Both the position numbers and the translations under genes were made by a program. DNA of 64,000 bases, taken from positions 1 through 64,000 of IMG/VR virus record IMGVR_UViG_3300025401_000028. The stretch is one strand, 5' to 3'. Shown piece by piece: positions 1 through 8,959 of the stretch. The notes under the pieces were generated by a model that searched no databases, had not been told where the DNA came from, and was given only the letters and a program-made list of their open reading frames with translations. Each line of letters starts with the position of its first letter. The first letter of the stretch is position 1. The stretch is from a virus.

Positions 1-1374
1 ACCAACCATATCCTGAACATTACGAGCAAGATTAATACGATTTTCGATAACTTCAGCATCTTTAAGTTCTGTAAAGTAATTATCTTTAGAAAAGTCATAT
101 TTAATGTCTTGTTGAATATTATGGAAATCTTCAATAGACATAATTTGTTTTAATACTAGTTGCTTTTCGAGCATATTAGTAAATAACACAGCAAATTTAT
201 TACGAAGTCTTGATATAAAACGAGCAAATTTTAATTCATCACGTGTTACTTCAGTCGCACGACCTAATGAAAATAATGCATCTGAGTTAAGACGATTTAC
301 AGGAACGCTAAGTGTTTGAAGAAATTTCTTTTGGAAATATAATACGTCATCCATCTGACCTAGTGTTTGACCTCCTGGAAGTGTAGTAACTTCCGTACCA
401 CGACCACCTTCACGACGAGGCAACCAATAATCTTCGAGCATCGTCATAAATTTTCGATCATCACGTACTTCACCAGATGATGCATCATAAATTAAACGAT
501 TTTTATGCTTAACCATGATATCACGAAGATATTGTTCGGCTTTCATTTTAGGAAGGTTACCGACATCAATATACCATACACGGCGTTCAGGTGCACGTGC
601 AAGACGATAGATAACTAAAGCATCTTCTAATGTACGTAGTTGATTGAGTGCTTTAATTGCTTTATGAAGATATGAAAGAACCATCGTACCATTAGTATCA
701 GTTAGACCTGATGTAATGTGAATGATAGAATCTTTAGCAATTTTTAAACCAGTAGTAGATGGTCCTACAGTTTTATTGCCATAGTTGAATCCTTTATCAT
801 TAAAAATAAAGTATTCGTTTTGGGTTCTTTGAATAACAGCTTCGGCGTCAGCACCGCCTCTTACTTTACGTTTTGTTACTTCGCGAATTTTACGAATTTT
901 ACGAGGATCAATGTATCTAATTTCTTTGATACCAGCTTTTACGTCTTTATCATCGATAATAACATGATAGTACAAACGTCCATCAACGTACCAACGACGA
1001 CAAATTTCATAAGCATGTTTTTGAAAATCTAAAATATTAAGGCAATTTTCGAATTCATCGTTAATTGCTTTTTTCATTTGATCTGAAATGTCAAGATTAT
1101 CGAGATTAATTGAAACGATTACTTTTTCATCAATTGACATTGTTTCGTTGACAATTTCATCAACGGCTGCATCACATTCAGGCTGTAATGCCATTTCACG
1201 ATATTTTGTTACTAACTCTGCTTCTGTTCTTACTGTACCATCAAGATCAACGTAAGTACCATACGAACCGCCAGCAGCAACAACTACTGCGCCATCATCT
1301 GTAGTGGATGGTACAAATGATGGTTGGGTGTCTTGTGGTACCTTACGTTTAAATTCGAAACCGAATAATTCCAT
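1..1374 (-). CDS. gp20: Portal vertex protein gp20 (N-terminal 458 codons, cut by left edge)
   Basis: The minus frame is open from an ATG at 1374 to the window edge and was read by hand. It forms the dodecameric portal through which DNA is packaged and to which the neck attaches. The diagnostic T4-type segment is present around residues 270-360: RVWYIDVGNLPKMKAEQYL, then RLIYDASSGE, EDYWLPRREGG and VPVNRLNSD. AAGGAAAG lies just before the ATG. It is the last gene of the 13-20 morphogenesis cluster and is separated from gp19 by a terminator. The C-terminal part is missing only because the window ends. Confidence 0.93.
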   Translation of the reverse strand, partial: MELFGFEFKRKVPQDTQPSFVPSTTDDGAVVVAAGGSYGTYVDLDGTVRTEAELVTKYREMALQPECDAAVDEIVNETMSIDEKVIVSINLDNLDISDQMKKAINDEFENCLNILDFQKHAYEICRRWYVDGRLYYHVIIDDKDVKAGIKEIRYIDPRKIRKIREVTKRKVRGGADAEAVIQRTQNEYFIFNDKGFNYGNKTVGPSTTGLKIAKDSIIHITSGLTDTNGTMVLSYLHKAIKALNQLRTLEDALVIYRLARAPERRVWYIDVGNLPKMKAEQYLRDIMVKHKNRLIYDASSGEVRDDRKFMTMLEDYWLPRREGGRGTEVTTLPGGQTLGQMDDVLYFQKKFLQTLSVPVNRLNSDALFSLGRATEVTRDELKFARFISRLRNKFAVLFTNMLEKQLVLKQIMSIEDFHNIQQDIKYDFSKDNYFTELKDAEVIENRINLARNVQDMVG

Positions 1375-1387
1375 TTAACTTTCCTTC

Positions 1388-1420
1388 AAAAAAGAAGAGG
1401 CTATTTTAAACTAGCCCCTT
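1388..1420 (-). terminator. Rho-independent terminator between gp19 and gp20
   Basis: On the minus strand AAGGGGCTA (1420-1412) pairs with TAGCCTCTT (1403-1395), nine pairs with one G-U, around an 8-base loop. A C and six T residues follow (1394-1388). It lies after the tail tube stop codon and just before the portal ribosome binding site, so it should reduce read-through from the abundant sheath/tube transcript into gp20. Confidence 0.8.
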
Positions 1421-1461
1421 CCTGAATAATATAATGTTCAAGAGGCTTTCACTACTATATA

Positions 1462-2055
1462 TTAAGTTGCAATAGGAGTTATTGCCTGAGCAAGATAAGC
1501 ATTGTTAATTTCATTGGCTGGTAACCAATAATCGTAAGTAAATGTTACGCCAAATGTTTCAATCTGGTTTGAAGAAGTCCAGTTTAATCCAATAGCATCG
1601 ATAGCCGACGGATAAGCACCGATGATATCATATTGACGAATTGCTTGACCTTCTTTGCTATACTGAATTACAGAAAGCTGAGATTTATAATCATTTTCGC
1701 TGTTGTAAACACTATCACGAATATTAGCTTCAAGACGATTCAATGAGTTTGACCATTTTTCAAACATTGAACGTACAAGAAAATCTTCATCGTTTTCTAC
1801 TGTTACTGACCAATCGCCAAAAGTACGATCGCCAGCAAATTTAATTTGACGACCGAAGTAAGATGTTGTTACTTGACCGATTGTAGATGGCGGAAGTGAA
1901 GTTGCGCTGCAAGTAAATCTAAACTTGTCAGTAGAACCAGCTTGTGCACCAACTCCTGTTGGAATAGTTAGATATACCTCGAAGAGAGTAGGACGTGCAC
2001 CACCTTGGGTAAGTCCTCTTGACTTAAAGGTACTGATATTAAATCCTGTAGCCAT
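1462..2055 (-). CDS. gp19: Tail tube protein gp19
   Basis: This 197-residue protein matches the T4 gp19 family in length and position. It polymerises into the inner tail tube around the tape measure. Visible family features are the early FKSRGLTQGGARPTLFEVYL segment, the SATSLPPSTIGQ loop, and the RQIKFAGDR...DWSVTVENDEDF core typical of phage tube folds. It follows the sheath gene, as in T4, and has its own near-consensus late promoter, as expected for a high-copy structural protein. Confidence 0.95.
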   Translation of the reverse strand: MATGFNISTFKSRGLTQGGARPTLFEVYLTIPTGVGAQAGSTDKFRFTCSATSLPPSTIGQVTTSYFGRQIKFAGDRTFGDWSVTVENDEDFLVRSMFEKWSNSLNRLEANIRDSVYNSENDYKSQLSVIQYSKEGQAIRQYDIIGAYPSAIDAIGLNWTSSNQIETFGVTFTYDYWLPANEINNAYLAQAITPIAT

Positions 2056-2076
2056 TTTAATTGCTCCTTTTTATTC

Positions 2077-2084
2077 TATTTATT
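2077..2084 (-). promoter_or_regulatory. Late promoter variant before gp19
   Basis: AATAAATA on the minus strand is one mismatch from the T4 late element TATAAATA. It ends 22 bases before the gp19 ATG and overlaps the gp18 stop codon. Confidence 0.5.
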
Positions 2085-4224
2085 AAAACTGGCCAACGAC
2101 TTCAGAGAACTGAACACCAGTCGCAACCGCTACGAAGTTCAACTGAATGTAGTTGATTGAGCGACTTGGCTTGATGTAAATATCACCGACAAACTGATTT
2201 GCATCAACAACTACTGGCGGATTATTAGTTCCGTCACAAACAACAAGATAATCAGTAATACCACGACGACCTTGAACTTGTCTTAGGTATGGATTTACAA
2301 GAGCTTTAAATTGAGCTTGAGTAAATGCATCGTTGAAGTTGAATAGGAAATATTTTGCAGCAGTTGCAATAGATTTTTCAAGAACAATAAACAGACGACG
2401 AACATTGATATGATCAAATGCAGAAGGCTGTGTTTGAAGTGTTTTATCACCGTAAAGAATTGTTCCTTGTCCTGGGAATGTAACTACTGGATTGATTCCG
2501 TTTGGATATAGAAGATCACGATCGGTTTGAGTTGGGTTCCAACGTAGCTTAACGATATTTTTAATACCACCACGAGTATAACCAGCAGGTGACCACCATG
2601 GATCATTTGTAAAGTCCGTACGAGCACATAAACCAGCGATATCACCATTTAATGGTACATAACGGTATACGTCATTATAGCGATCGTACATATACTTGTA
2701 ACCAGAATCCATTACAGCATAAGAACTAGATACTAAAGCATTTCTCCAATTAACTGTAGAAGTTGCTTCTTGGCCAGAATTTCCTTTTACAACAGCATCA
2801 TCTGGAGTAATGAATACAACACAATCTTTACGAACTTCAGCGATATTTTGAGTAAGGTAGTTAGCAAGCTGGAAGTTGTTAACAGTTTGGCCATTAACAG
2901 TAGTTGTACCAGAAATTGGTTTACCTTGAAGAAGAAGAGAAATATCGATATTTGAAGCCGAAGCATAATAGTTATAAGCAGCAGCAATAGTTGCTAAAGG
3001 TGCGTTTGATTCGTTATAACCATCCATACCTTGAATCATTTGTTGGGTATACGGAGTTTGGTTAGTTGAATTTATTAATTTTGATGTTGTATTAGAAACA
3101 GCACCAGAACGATCGTTTGCCCACCAAATATAATTTGATGATTGATTTAAAACAGTTGCGTAGTAATTATTAGCACCACCTTGACTGTTGTTATCAACAC
3201 CACGAGAAAGATTAGAGAATGTTTCAAGAATTTTTCCTGGAGTACCAGTAAATACACCATTTTGGTCGACTACAACAACATGTAACTGATCAACTACGGA
3301 AGTATTTCCATATTGTGTTTGCCATGCGCTCGTTCCAGGTGCAGTACCAATAACAGTAGAAAATTCCCAATATCTTGGAGTTACTGTATTTACGCTGCTA
3401 TTTGATACATAGTCTGATGGTAAACGATAAGGAGCTACTAGAGTAATATTAGCAGAAGCAGTAGAGTTAACAGTGCCAATAGATTTTACTTGTACTCTTT
3501 GATAACCGATAGAAGTGTTACCAATAACTAAAATATCACCAGCAGTAAGGGTAGATACTAAACTGTTAGCAAAAGTTATCGATCCCGCATCAACGCCGCC
3601 AGTAGCATTTGCAGCTGCAATAACAAGATTGCTGCTTCCGATGCTTACTGTTATATTGGCAAATTCAGTTGTTCCATTTGAATTAAGATTTGAAGTATAA
3701 GCATTTGGGCTATCGCAAACTGCAACACGGATAGAACTACCGTACTGGCCAGGATATTTAGCAGCATAATAGATGTTCGAATCAAATGTAGTTGAAATAA
3801 AACCGTTTGAATTAGTATTTGACCAAACGCTGAAATAATTTGTTTGGTTAAGAACTGCTGGATTAACAGTATTTGCGGCAGCATTTGCAGGAGCATAAGC
3901 ATTTAGAGCAACAGCTAATGAGTTAGCAGTTGTTGCTGATGAGTTTGAAACATATGATCCAGAAGTATTAGCAGCACGAGTGATGTAAAGGCTGTTGCCA
4001 TATGTTAAAAAGTTAGCTGCGGTGAACCAAGTTTCTGCATTGTTTGCGTTTGGATAACCAAACTGAGAAACTACTTGTGTTTCAGAACCGACAAGAGTTG
4101 GTAAACTTACTGGTCCCCAGTTAAAAATACCAGCATGAGCACCAGTAGTTGTAGCAACTGTAGGAACAATCGTAGTTAAATCAACTTCAGTAACATTTAC
4201 TCCAGGACTAACTTGAAATGCCAT
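2083..4224 (-). CDS. gp18: Tail sheath protein gp18
   Basis: This 713-residue contractile sheath subunit assembles around the tube and drives contraction. The N-terminus AFQVSPGVNVTEVDLTTIVP is the typical sheath start. The C-terminal half has the conserved sheath core: SATVNWRNALVSSSYAV-like region, WWSPAGYTRGGI, LYPNGINPVVTFPGQG, HINVRRLFIVLEKSI, and a final DIYIKPSRSINYIQLNFVAV. The middle (about residues 110-400) is Asn/Ser/Thr-rich and probably holds surface domains. It lies between terminase and tube, as in T4. Confidence 0.96.
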   Translation of the reverse strand: MAFQVSPGVNVTEVDLTTIVPTVATTTGAHAGIFNWGPVSLPTLVGSETQVVSQFGYPNANNAETWFTAANFLTYGNSLYITRAANTSGSYVSNSSATTANSLAVALNAYAPANAAANTVNPAVLNQTNYFSVWSNTNSNGFISTTFDSNIYYAAKYPGQYGSSIRVAVCDSPNAYTSNLNSNGTTEFANITVSIGSSNLVIAAANATGGVDAGSITFANSLVSTLTAGDILVIGNTSIGYQRVQVKSIGTVNSTASANITLVAPYRLPSDYVSNSSVNTVTPRYWEFSTVIGTAPGTSAWQTQYGNTSVVDQLHVVVVDQNGVFTGTPGKILETFSNLSRGVDNNSQGGANNYYATVLNQSSNYIWWANDRSGAVSNTTSKLINSTNQTPYTQQMIQGMDGYNESNAPLATIAAAYNYYASASNIDISLLLQGKPISGTTTVNGQTVNNFQLANYLTQNIAEVRKDCVVFITPDDAVVKGNSGQEATSTVNWRNALVSSSYAVMDSGYKYMYDRYNDVYRYVPLNGDIAGLCARTDFTNDPWWSPAGYTRGGIKNIVKLRWNPTQTDRDLLYPNGINPVVTFPGQGTILYGDKTLQTQPSAFDHINVRRLFIVLEKSIATAAKYFLFNFNDAFTQAQFKALVNPYLRQVQGRRGITDYLVVCDGTNNPPVVVDANQFVGDIYIKPSRSINYIQLNFVAVATGVQFSEVVGQF

Positions 4225-4265
4225 TTTATTCTCCTTCTTTGGAAGATAATTTTAATTTTCTTTAT

Positions 4266-4273
4266 TATTTATA
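4266..4273 (-). promoter_or_regulatory. Late promoter before gp18
   Basis: An exact TATAAATA on the minus strand, 42 bases before the gp18 ATG, overlaps the terminase stop codon. Confidence 0.65.
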
Positions 4274-5903
4274 AATTTTGGTTTTCAAGCTCCGTCATCC
4301 AGTTTTTGGCTGAAACGGGTTCAACTATACTTTCAAAATCATCTCCAAAATCTACGAAACCAAAAGGCAGAAGGTCATTTTCAATGTCCTCTTCAGTTTT
4401 CTCTCTTAACTTCATAAGTGTATTTATGTTAGTATATTCTTTGAAATATTGTTGGTCAGATAACCACCCAAAAAGTACAAGACCCATTACTAAATCGTCA
4501 TGATTTCCAGGCTCGGCTTCGTAGCTTTGACCTTTTTTCGAAAAAGTTGAAAGCTCACTAATTGTATTAAAATCATTAATAATAAGTTGGTTTTGTTCAA
4601 TTAAAAGTTTAACTATGGAACAACCAACTGATTTAACAGTTTTAGTCGTACGAATACCTTTATCAACATTTGCGCCGAATCCAGAAGTAATACGTTTACC
4701 ACTTCTGCCAGCATGCTCTGTAAATAATACGTTTTCGTATTCAAACTCGCCATGAAGTGTATGTGAAACTTGTTCGCCGATATCATTAATTTCTACAAGA
4801 ACGGATGCATTATTGTATCGTTTAGCAATTTGATGAACGACATCAGCATAGTCAGCTGGCGTTAATATATTACTACGAAAAACACAAACTTGAACGTATG
4901 GCATCGTCGTAACATTAATAACGCTAAATGCCGAATAATCTAATCCTTTACCTCTTGAAACGTCAGCAATTATAACATAAGCATTATTTTGTACTGGCGG
5001 AGCATAGAGGAAAAGACCATTATCTTTGTGTATTGGAGTTTGAGCAACAAGTTGTTTTAACTTCCAACCTGCAATAAGAGTACCAGAGCTACCCATAAAT
5101 TCGACGTTATATTCTTGGTCAAACTTCTCGGTATCAAAGTTCATTGCTGCTAAAGTATCAAGTCTCCATTTTTCATCACGTCCAGGAACTCTTTCGTAAC
5201 CTACCCTGATTGGATGATAACCATTTTTATTTTCACTAGCATTATGCCAAATAGAATAAAAATGATTTAAACCGTTTGGTGTTGAAACAAGAACAATTTT
5301 AGATTCAAGACCAGATGAAATTGTAGGATAAACCGATGTAAAAAATTCATCCCAGTTTTCGATAAATGCTGCTTCGTCGATGAATAGAAGATTGATCGAA
5401 TAACCACGAATAGAATCGGTTGAAGTAGCAGAAGCTATAACACGAGAATTATTTTCTAATACGAATGAACCTTTGTTCCATTCAACAACACCTTGCTGGA
5501 GCCATTTAGGAAGATGCTCATACGCAAGTTGAACACGACCAAGAATTTCTCTAGCAGTGTCGCCTTTATTGGCAAGAAGAGCAACAGTTTTATCGGCTTG
5601 GAATAAAATATACCAAAGAATAAATGCACAAGTTGTTGTAGATTTACCTGCCTGACGAGCTGTAGCAATAATCGTAAAACGATTATCTGCCATGGATTTA
5701 AGCATTTCTTTTTGATAATCATATAATGTAAAATTAACAAGACCTTTATCGATATTAATAATTTTCATATATGTTTCGGTAAAGTATACTGGATCTTTAG
5801 AGCATTTTATATACTCTTCGACCATCGTTTGATCAAACTCTATGGCTTGATTAGATCTCTTAATAAGAGAATTACCGTTATAACCTTTTACTGCATTAGC
5901 CAT
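4269..5903 (-). CDS. gp17: Terminase large subunit gp17
   Basis: This 544-residue DNA-packaging motor has ATPase and nuclease domains. The Walker A-like ARQAGKST is at about residues 82-89, Walker B with catalytic acid LLFIDEAAF at about 172-180, and the coupling motif VLVSTPNG at about 204-211. The RNase H-like nuclease domain shows IADVSRG (about 317), VLVEINDIG, and the terminal metal-binding HDDLVMG (about 487). The reading frame overlaps gp16 by 8 bases, consistent with translational coupling of the two subunits. Confidence 0.97.
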   Translation of the reverse strand: MANAVKGYNGNSLIKRSNQAIEFDQTMVEEYIKCSKDPVYFTETYMKIINIDKGLVNFTLYDYQKEMLKSMADNRFTIIATARQAGKSTTTCAFILWYILFQADKTVALLANKGDTAREILGRVQLAYEHLPKWLQQGVVEWNKGSFVLENNSRVIASATSTDSIRGYSINLLFIDEAAFIENWDEFFTSVYPTISSGLESKIVLVSTPNGLNHFYSIWHNASENKNGYHPIRVGYERVPGRDEKWRLDTLAAMNFDTEKFDQEYNVEFMGSSGTLIAGWKLKQLVAQTPIHKDNGLFLYAPPVQNNAYVIIADVSRGKGLDYSAFSVINVTTMPYVQVCVFRSNILTPADYADVVHQIAKRYNNASVLVEINDIGEQVSHTLHGEFEYENVLFTEHAGRSGKRITSGFGANVDKGIRTTKTVKSVGCSIVKLLIEQNQLIINDFNTISELSTFSKKGQSYEAEPGNHDDLVMGLVLFGWLSDQQYFKEYTNINTLMKLREKTEEDIENDLLPFGFVDFGDDFESIVEPVSAKNWMTELENQNL

Positions 5904-6309
5904 TTTTCATATTCTCGATAGCTTTTTGGAGTTCAGCTGTAGAACCAACGAAAAGATTATTTGTTACGTTTCTAGCTTCTTCGTTCATTGGAATATCGGC
6001 TGCACTAATTTCACGAATTTGTTTCTGTAATGCCATAAGATCTTTATTAGCATCAAGCATAGTTTTCATAAGTCCACCAAGAACTTCAAATGCTCTTGGA
6101 TGTTGACTTTGATCGGCAATTTGAGATAGTTTTTCTATAGCGAAAGAACCGCTTTGAATAATTTCATGGATATTCGAGCGTGCTAATTCGAAATCTGTTT
6201 TTGCACTATCATCATGTGCTAAAGCAACGATGTCTTTTATAGCATCGTTTTTTGGCATCGGCGATATGTTAAGTGCATTTCCTAATGGGTCGTTGTTTGC
6301 ATTTGTCAT
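5896..6309 (-). CDS. gp16: Terminase small subunit gp16
   Basis: This 137-residue protein lies directly upstream of and overlapping gp17, the T4 position for the small terminase that regulates the motor and recognises DNA. It is mostly helical and acidic/polar, with a central predicted coiled coil (about residues 45-100) as in T4 gp16. Its identity rests on position, size and helical character; small terminases diverge quickly. Confidence 0.82.
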   Translation of the reverse strand: MTNANNDPLGNALNISPMPKNDAIKDIVALAHDDSAKTDFELARSNIHEIIQSGSFAIEKLSQIADQSQHPRAFEVLGGLMKTMLDANKDLMALQKQIREISAADIPMNEEARNVTNNLFVGSTAELQKAIENMKNG

Positions 6310-7154
6310 GATAAGTTAAATGTATTAGAGATATATCCAAAATCACTCGTTGCGGAAATAAGATTAGCAGCAAGAGACTGAGCAGCGTTTGAAGTAGGCT
6401 GACCGTTTGATGTTAATCCAGGCTGAATTGTTTCGTATAATACTGGATTAGTAAATCCAACAGCTGCAGAAATACTATTTGATGTATTATAATTGTTTGC
6501 GTCTGGCGAATAAAAAACTGTATTTGTAAAAAGAATAATAGCACCAGATTTTACTGGACCATATAGATAAGATTTCATCGTAAAATCGAGAGTCCAAGTT
6601 AGAGCTTGTCTTTCTTTAAAGTCGCCAGTATATGTATCTTCCTGTTGAACTGTACCAAGAACAACTGGTATATCATGCTCGACATTCATTTCGGGAATAA
6701 GACGAACTGTCGTTGTCCAGTCAGGAGTAAAAAATGGAAGAATTTGTTCTATAATTTTAGTCGCATCTTCAGTATTTTTTACCATAATATAAAGACGGAA
6801 ACCAATATTATATGGAACTGGAGTGTATTGATAAATCAAAGAACTTGTAGTTGTATTACTAGTATGTGCATACTTGTTAACTGTATTTAGTTTTCTAGTA
6901 GAATCGTATGTTATATTAGTCATCTCGAATGACATAAAAGGCATCGTTGGAGTTGCTGACTGACGTTGAATAGTTGGATCTTGTAAAATACGAGCCAACA
7001 TCTTTTCTTTTGGCCCATACGTAATTGGAACTTTAATGAAAGCTGTTTCGTTACCAGCACTATCTGTTCTTTCAATAGCGATGTCATCAAACAACGTACC
7101 GAAAAGAGTTACATATTTTCTTATTAAACTAAAGTAGAAAGTTTGACGAAACAT
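6306..7154 (-). CDS. gp15: Tail completion / sheath terminator gp15
   Basis: This 282-residue protein is in the T4 gp15 position. gp15 caps the tail tube and sheath and joins the tail to the head. Family-like segments are the N-terminal FRQTFYFSLIRKYVTLFGTL, IERTDSAGNE, VPITYGPKEKMLARI and FMSFEMTNITYD. The Asn/Ala-rich C-terminal tail (after about residue 240) looks less conserved. It overlaps gp16 by 4 bases and gp14 by one base. Confidence 0.9.
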   Translation of the reverse strand: MFRQTFYFSLIRKYVTLFGTLFDDIAIERTDSAGNETAFIKVPITYGPKEKMLARILQDPTIQRQSATPTMPFMSFEMTNITYDSTRKLNTVNKYAHTSNTTTSSLIYQYTPVPYNIGFRLYIMVKNTEDATKIIEQILPFFTPDWTTTVRLIPEMNVEHDIPVVLGTVQQEDTYTGDFKERQALTWTLDFTMKSYLYGPVKSGAIILFTNTVFYSPDANNYNTSNSISAAVGFTNPVLYETIQPGLTSNGQPTSNAAQSLAANLISATSDFGYISNTFNLS

Positions 7155-7882
7155 TAATAAGTGCCTTCACTGAATGGATCAACTTCACTAAAATCAATAA
7201 ATCCAGCAGAAGTAGTTGCTAGGTATTCATTATCAGATCCTGGAAGGATTGTATTAAGATTATATTGTTCCATAACTAGATAGTTATCATCTTCATCAGT
7301 AAGCCAATTTCCTTGTTCGTCCATAACGCTATAGTCAAGAATATTGGTACTAAGATTTTGTTGCATAGAATCAATAGCTGGTATACCAGTATTGAATACT
7401 TCATCTGAATATTCGAACAACTCGCAAGTCATTTTCCAAGTATAAAGTTTTCCAAGTTGATAGTACATTTCGAACTTATCAACAAATTTAATTTGAAAAC
7501 ATTTATTGTTTAATGGAAAATATAAAATATCACCTTCACGTGGTCTTATTAATTTAGTGTATATACCAACTTGTTCACTGAATACACGTTGAGCAATAGA
7601 GAACGTAACTTGGTCACGAATTTCAAGACCAAACTTCGACATAAAATTACCGTCGCCAGTAAAACCATTGATGTTTTCAATATAGATAGGAACAGCATAT
7701 GTTTGGGTATAAGATGACTGATCATCAGCTGTATAAAGCTGATCAAAATTATTAATATTTCTAGGAATAAAATACATCTGTTCACCATAGATAGAAATTG
7801 CTTCTATGATGAGACTTTCAAGAAGATTTTGTTCCTGAGAGCTATTAAAATTATTAAAGAAAAAATTGGTGCTTCCTGACAT
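7154..7882 (-). CDS. gp14: Neck protein gp14
   Basis: This 242-residue neck protein forms part of the head-tail connector with gp13. Its N-terminus (FFNNFNSSQEQNLLESLIIE) is followed by IYGEQMYFIPR, the gp14-family signature. Then come GNFMSKFGLEIRDQVTFSIA and a PREGDILYFPLNN segment resembling head-tail joining folds. It lies between gp15 and gp13 as in T4. Confidence 0.9.
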   Translation of the reverse strand: MSGSTNFFFNNFNSSQEQNLLESLIIEAISIYGEQMYFIPRNINNFDQLYTADDQSSYTQTYAVPIYIENINGFTGDGNFMSKFGLEIRDQVTFSIAQRVFSEQVGIYTKLIRPREGDILYFPLNNKCFQIKFVDKFEMYYQLGKLYTWKMTCELFEYSDEVFNTGIPAIDSMQQNLSTNILDYSVMDEQGNWLTDEDDNYLVMEQYNLNTILPGSDNEYLATTSAGFIDFSEVDPFSEGTY

Positions 7883-7885
7883 AAA

Positions 7886-8626
7886 TTAGCCGATCATATC
7901 AGAAACAGGAATTGTATAATTAGTAATCATTTCTTGTTCTAATTCTCTACGTTCCTGCGTAGCTTCATCGTATATTTGCTGACCATTAAAAGTCATACCT
8001 CCAGGAAGTTGCATTCCTTGATACTTTTTAATATTAGTTCCCCACTGCTGTTTAATCAGTGCTTCGGCATAACGAGCTAACCAACGGTCGCCCCATGCGC
8101 GAGTGTATACGTCTGGATCAACTACTTGGTATGCTTCGATAATAAGATAATCGCCTACGTTAACAATTGTCCAATCCATATCAATGAATACTTGATTCAT
8201 ATGACGGTTATAACGTAAAGGCTGTTGACCAACAAGCATCTGTTCAAGAAATTGAACGTGCTGCAGTGCCATATAGTATGGAACCATCGAAACCGAAGTC
8301 AACGTATACAAATCGTTTAATGCGATCTGATAACGAATATTAAACATATTGTTAGTATTAAGAGCCTGACCGATTGGAAAAATATTAACAGCACCAATAA
8401 TGTTATCTGGCATTGTAACATAACGATTGATAATATCGTTTTGAGTTACTCTGTATTTGTAGTATACTTTATCGGCACCGTCAAAATGATAATCCCACCA
8501 CCAACGAATTGCTTCATCAACACGATCACTTACTTGATCATCATCGACGTTAATTTCGATTACAGGTTTACCAAGTTTACGTAAGCAATACTCAATAAAA
8601 TCTGCTCTTGATTGTGGAACTGCCAT
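7886..8626 (-). CDS. gp13: Neck protein gp13
   Basis: This 246-residue protein works with gp14 to stabilise the packaged head. Typical family segments are FIEYCLRKLGKPVIEINVDD, DEAIRWWWDYHFDG and YVTMPDNIIGAVNIFPI, plus the later WGDRWLARYAEALIKQQWG. It begins the neck/terminase/tail/portal cluster, and an exact late promoter lies 23 bases before its ATG. Confidence 0.93.
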   Translation of the reverse strand: MAVPQSRADFIEYCLRKLGKPVIEINVDDDQVSDRVDEAIRWWWDYHFDGADKVYYKYRVTQNDIINRYVTMPDNIIGAVNIFPIGQALNTNNMFNIRYQIALNDLYTLTSVSMVPYYMALQHVQFLEQMLVGQQPLRYNRHMNQVFIDMDWTIVNVGDYLIIEAYQVVDPDVYTRAWGDRWLARYAEALIKQQWGTNIKKYQGMQLPGGMTFNGQQIYDEATQERRELEQEMITNYTIPVSDMIG

Positions 8627-8648
8627 TGGATACCTCGTGTTTTATTTG

Positions 8649-8656
8649 TATTTATA
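8649..8656 (-). promoter_or_regulatory. Late promoter before gp13
   Basis: An exact TATAAATA on the minus strand, 23 bases before the gp13 ATG, lies in the short gap after the fibre locus. Confidence 0.7.
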
Positions 8657-8686
8657 GTTACTCGATTACCAACAGTATTAAATAAA

Positions 8687-8947
8687 TTATGTATTTGCTA
8701 ATGCTTGTATATGTGCTGTTATTGTAGCTAGTTGAGCCTGTAATTCTGCTAATGTTGGCTGAGGTTTAGGTGTAGGTTCTGGAGCAATAAAAGTACTTCC
8801 ATTCCAAGTGTAACCAAAATCTACCATCTGATTGACTACTTCAATTAAAATTGTTCCCTCGGGCGGTTCATATTCAGTGATACCATCCCATTCGATATGA
8901 TTTTCAACAATATTAGTATTGCTATTAACTATTGCATAAGTTGCCAT
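8687..8947 (-). CDS. Small fibre-associated protein, possible fibre chaperone
   Basis: This 86-residue protein is encoded 12 bases after the long fibre gene. It has the layout of small proteins often found after phage fibres: a compact N-terminal beta domain (AIVNSNTNIVENHIEWDG, PPEGTILIEV, YTWNGSTF), a Pro-rich linker (APEPTPKPQP) and a short amphipathic helix (LAELQAQLATITAHIQAL). Such proteins often act in fibre assembly, but the role here is inferred from context. Confidence 0.55.
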   Translation of the reverse strand: MATYAIVNSNTNIVENHIEWDGITEYEPPEGTILIEVVNQMVDFGYTWNGSTFIAPEPTPKPQPTLAELQAQLATITAHIQALANT

Positions 8948-8959
8948 ATTATCCTCGTA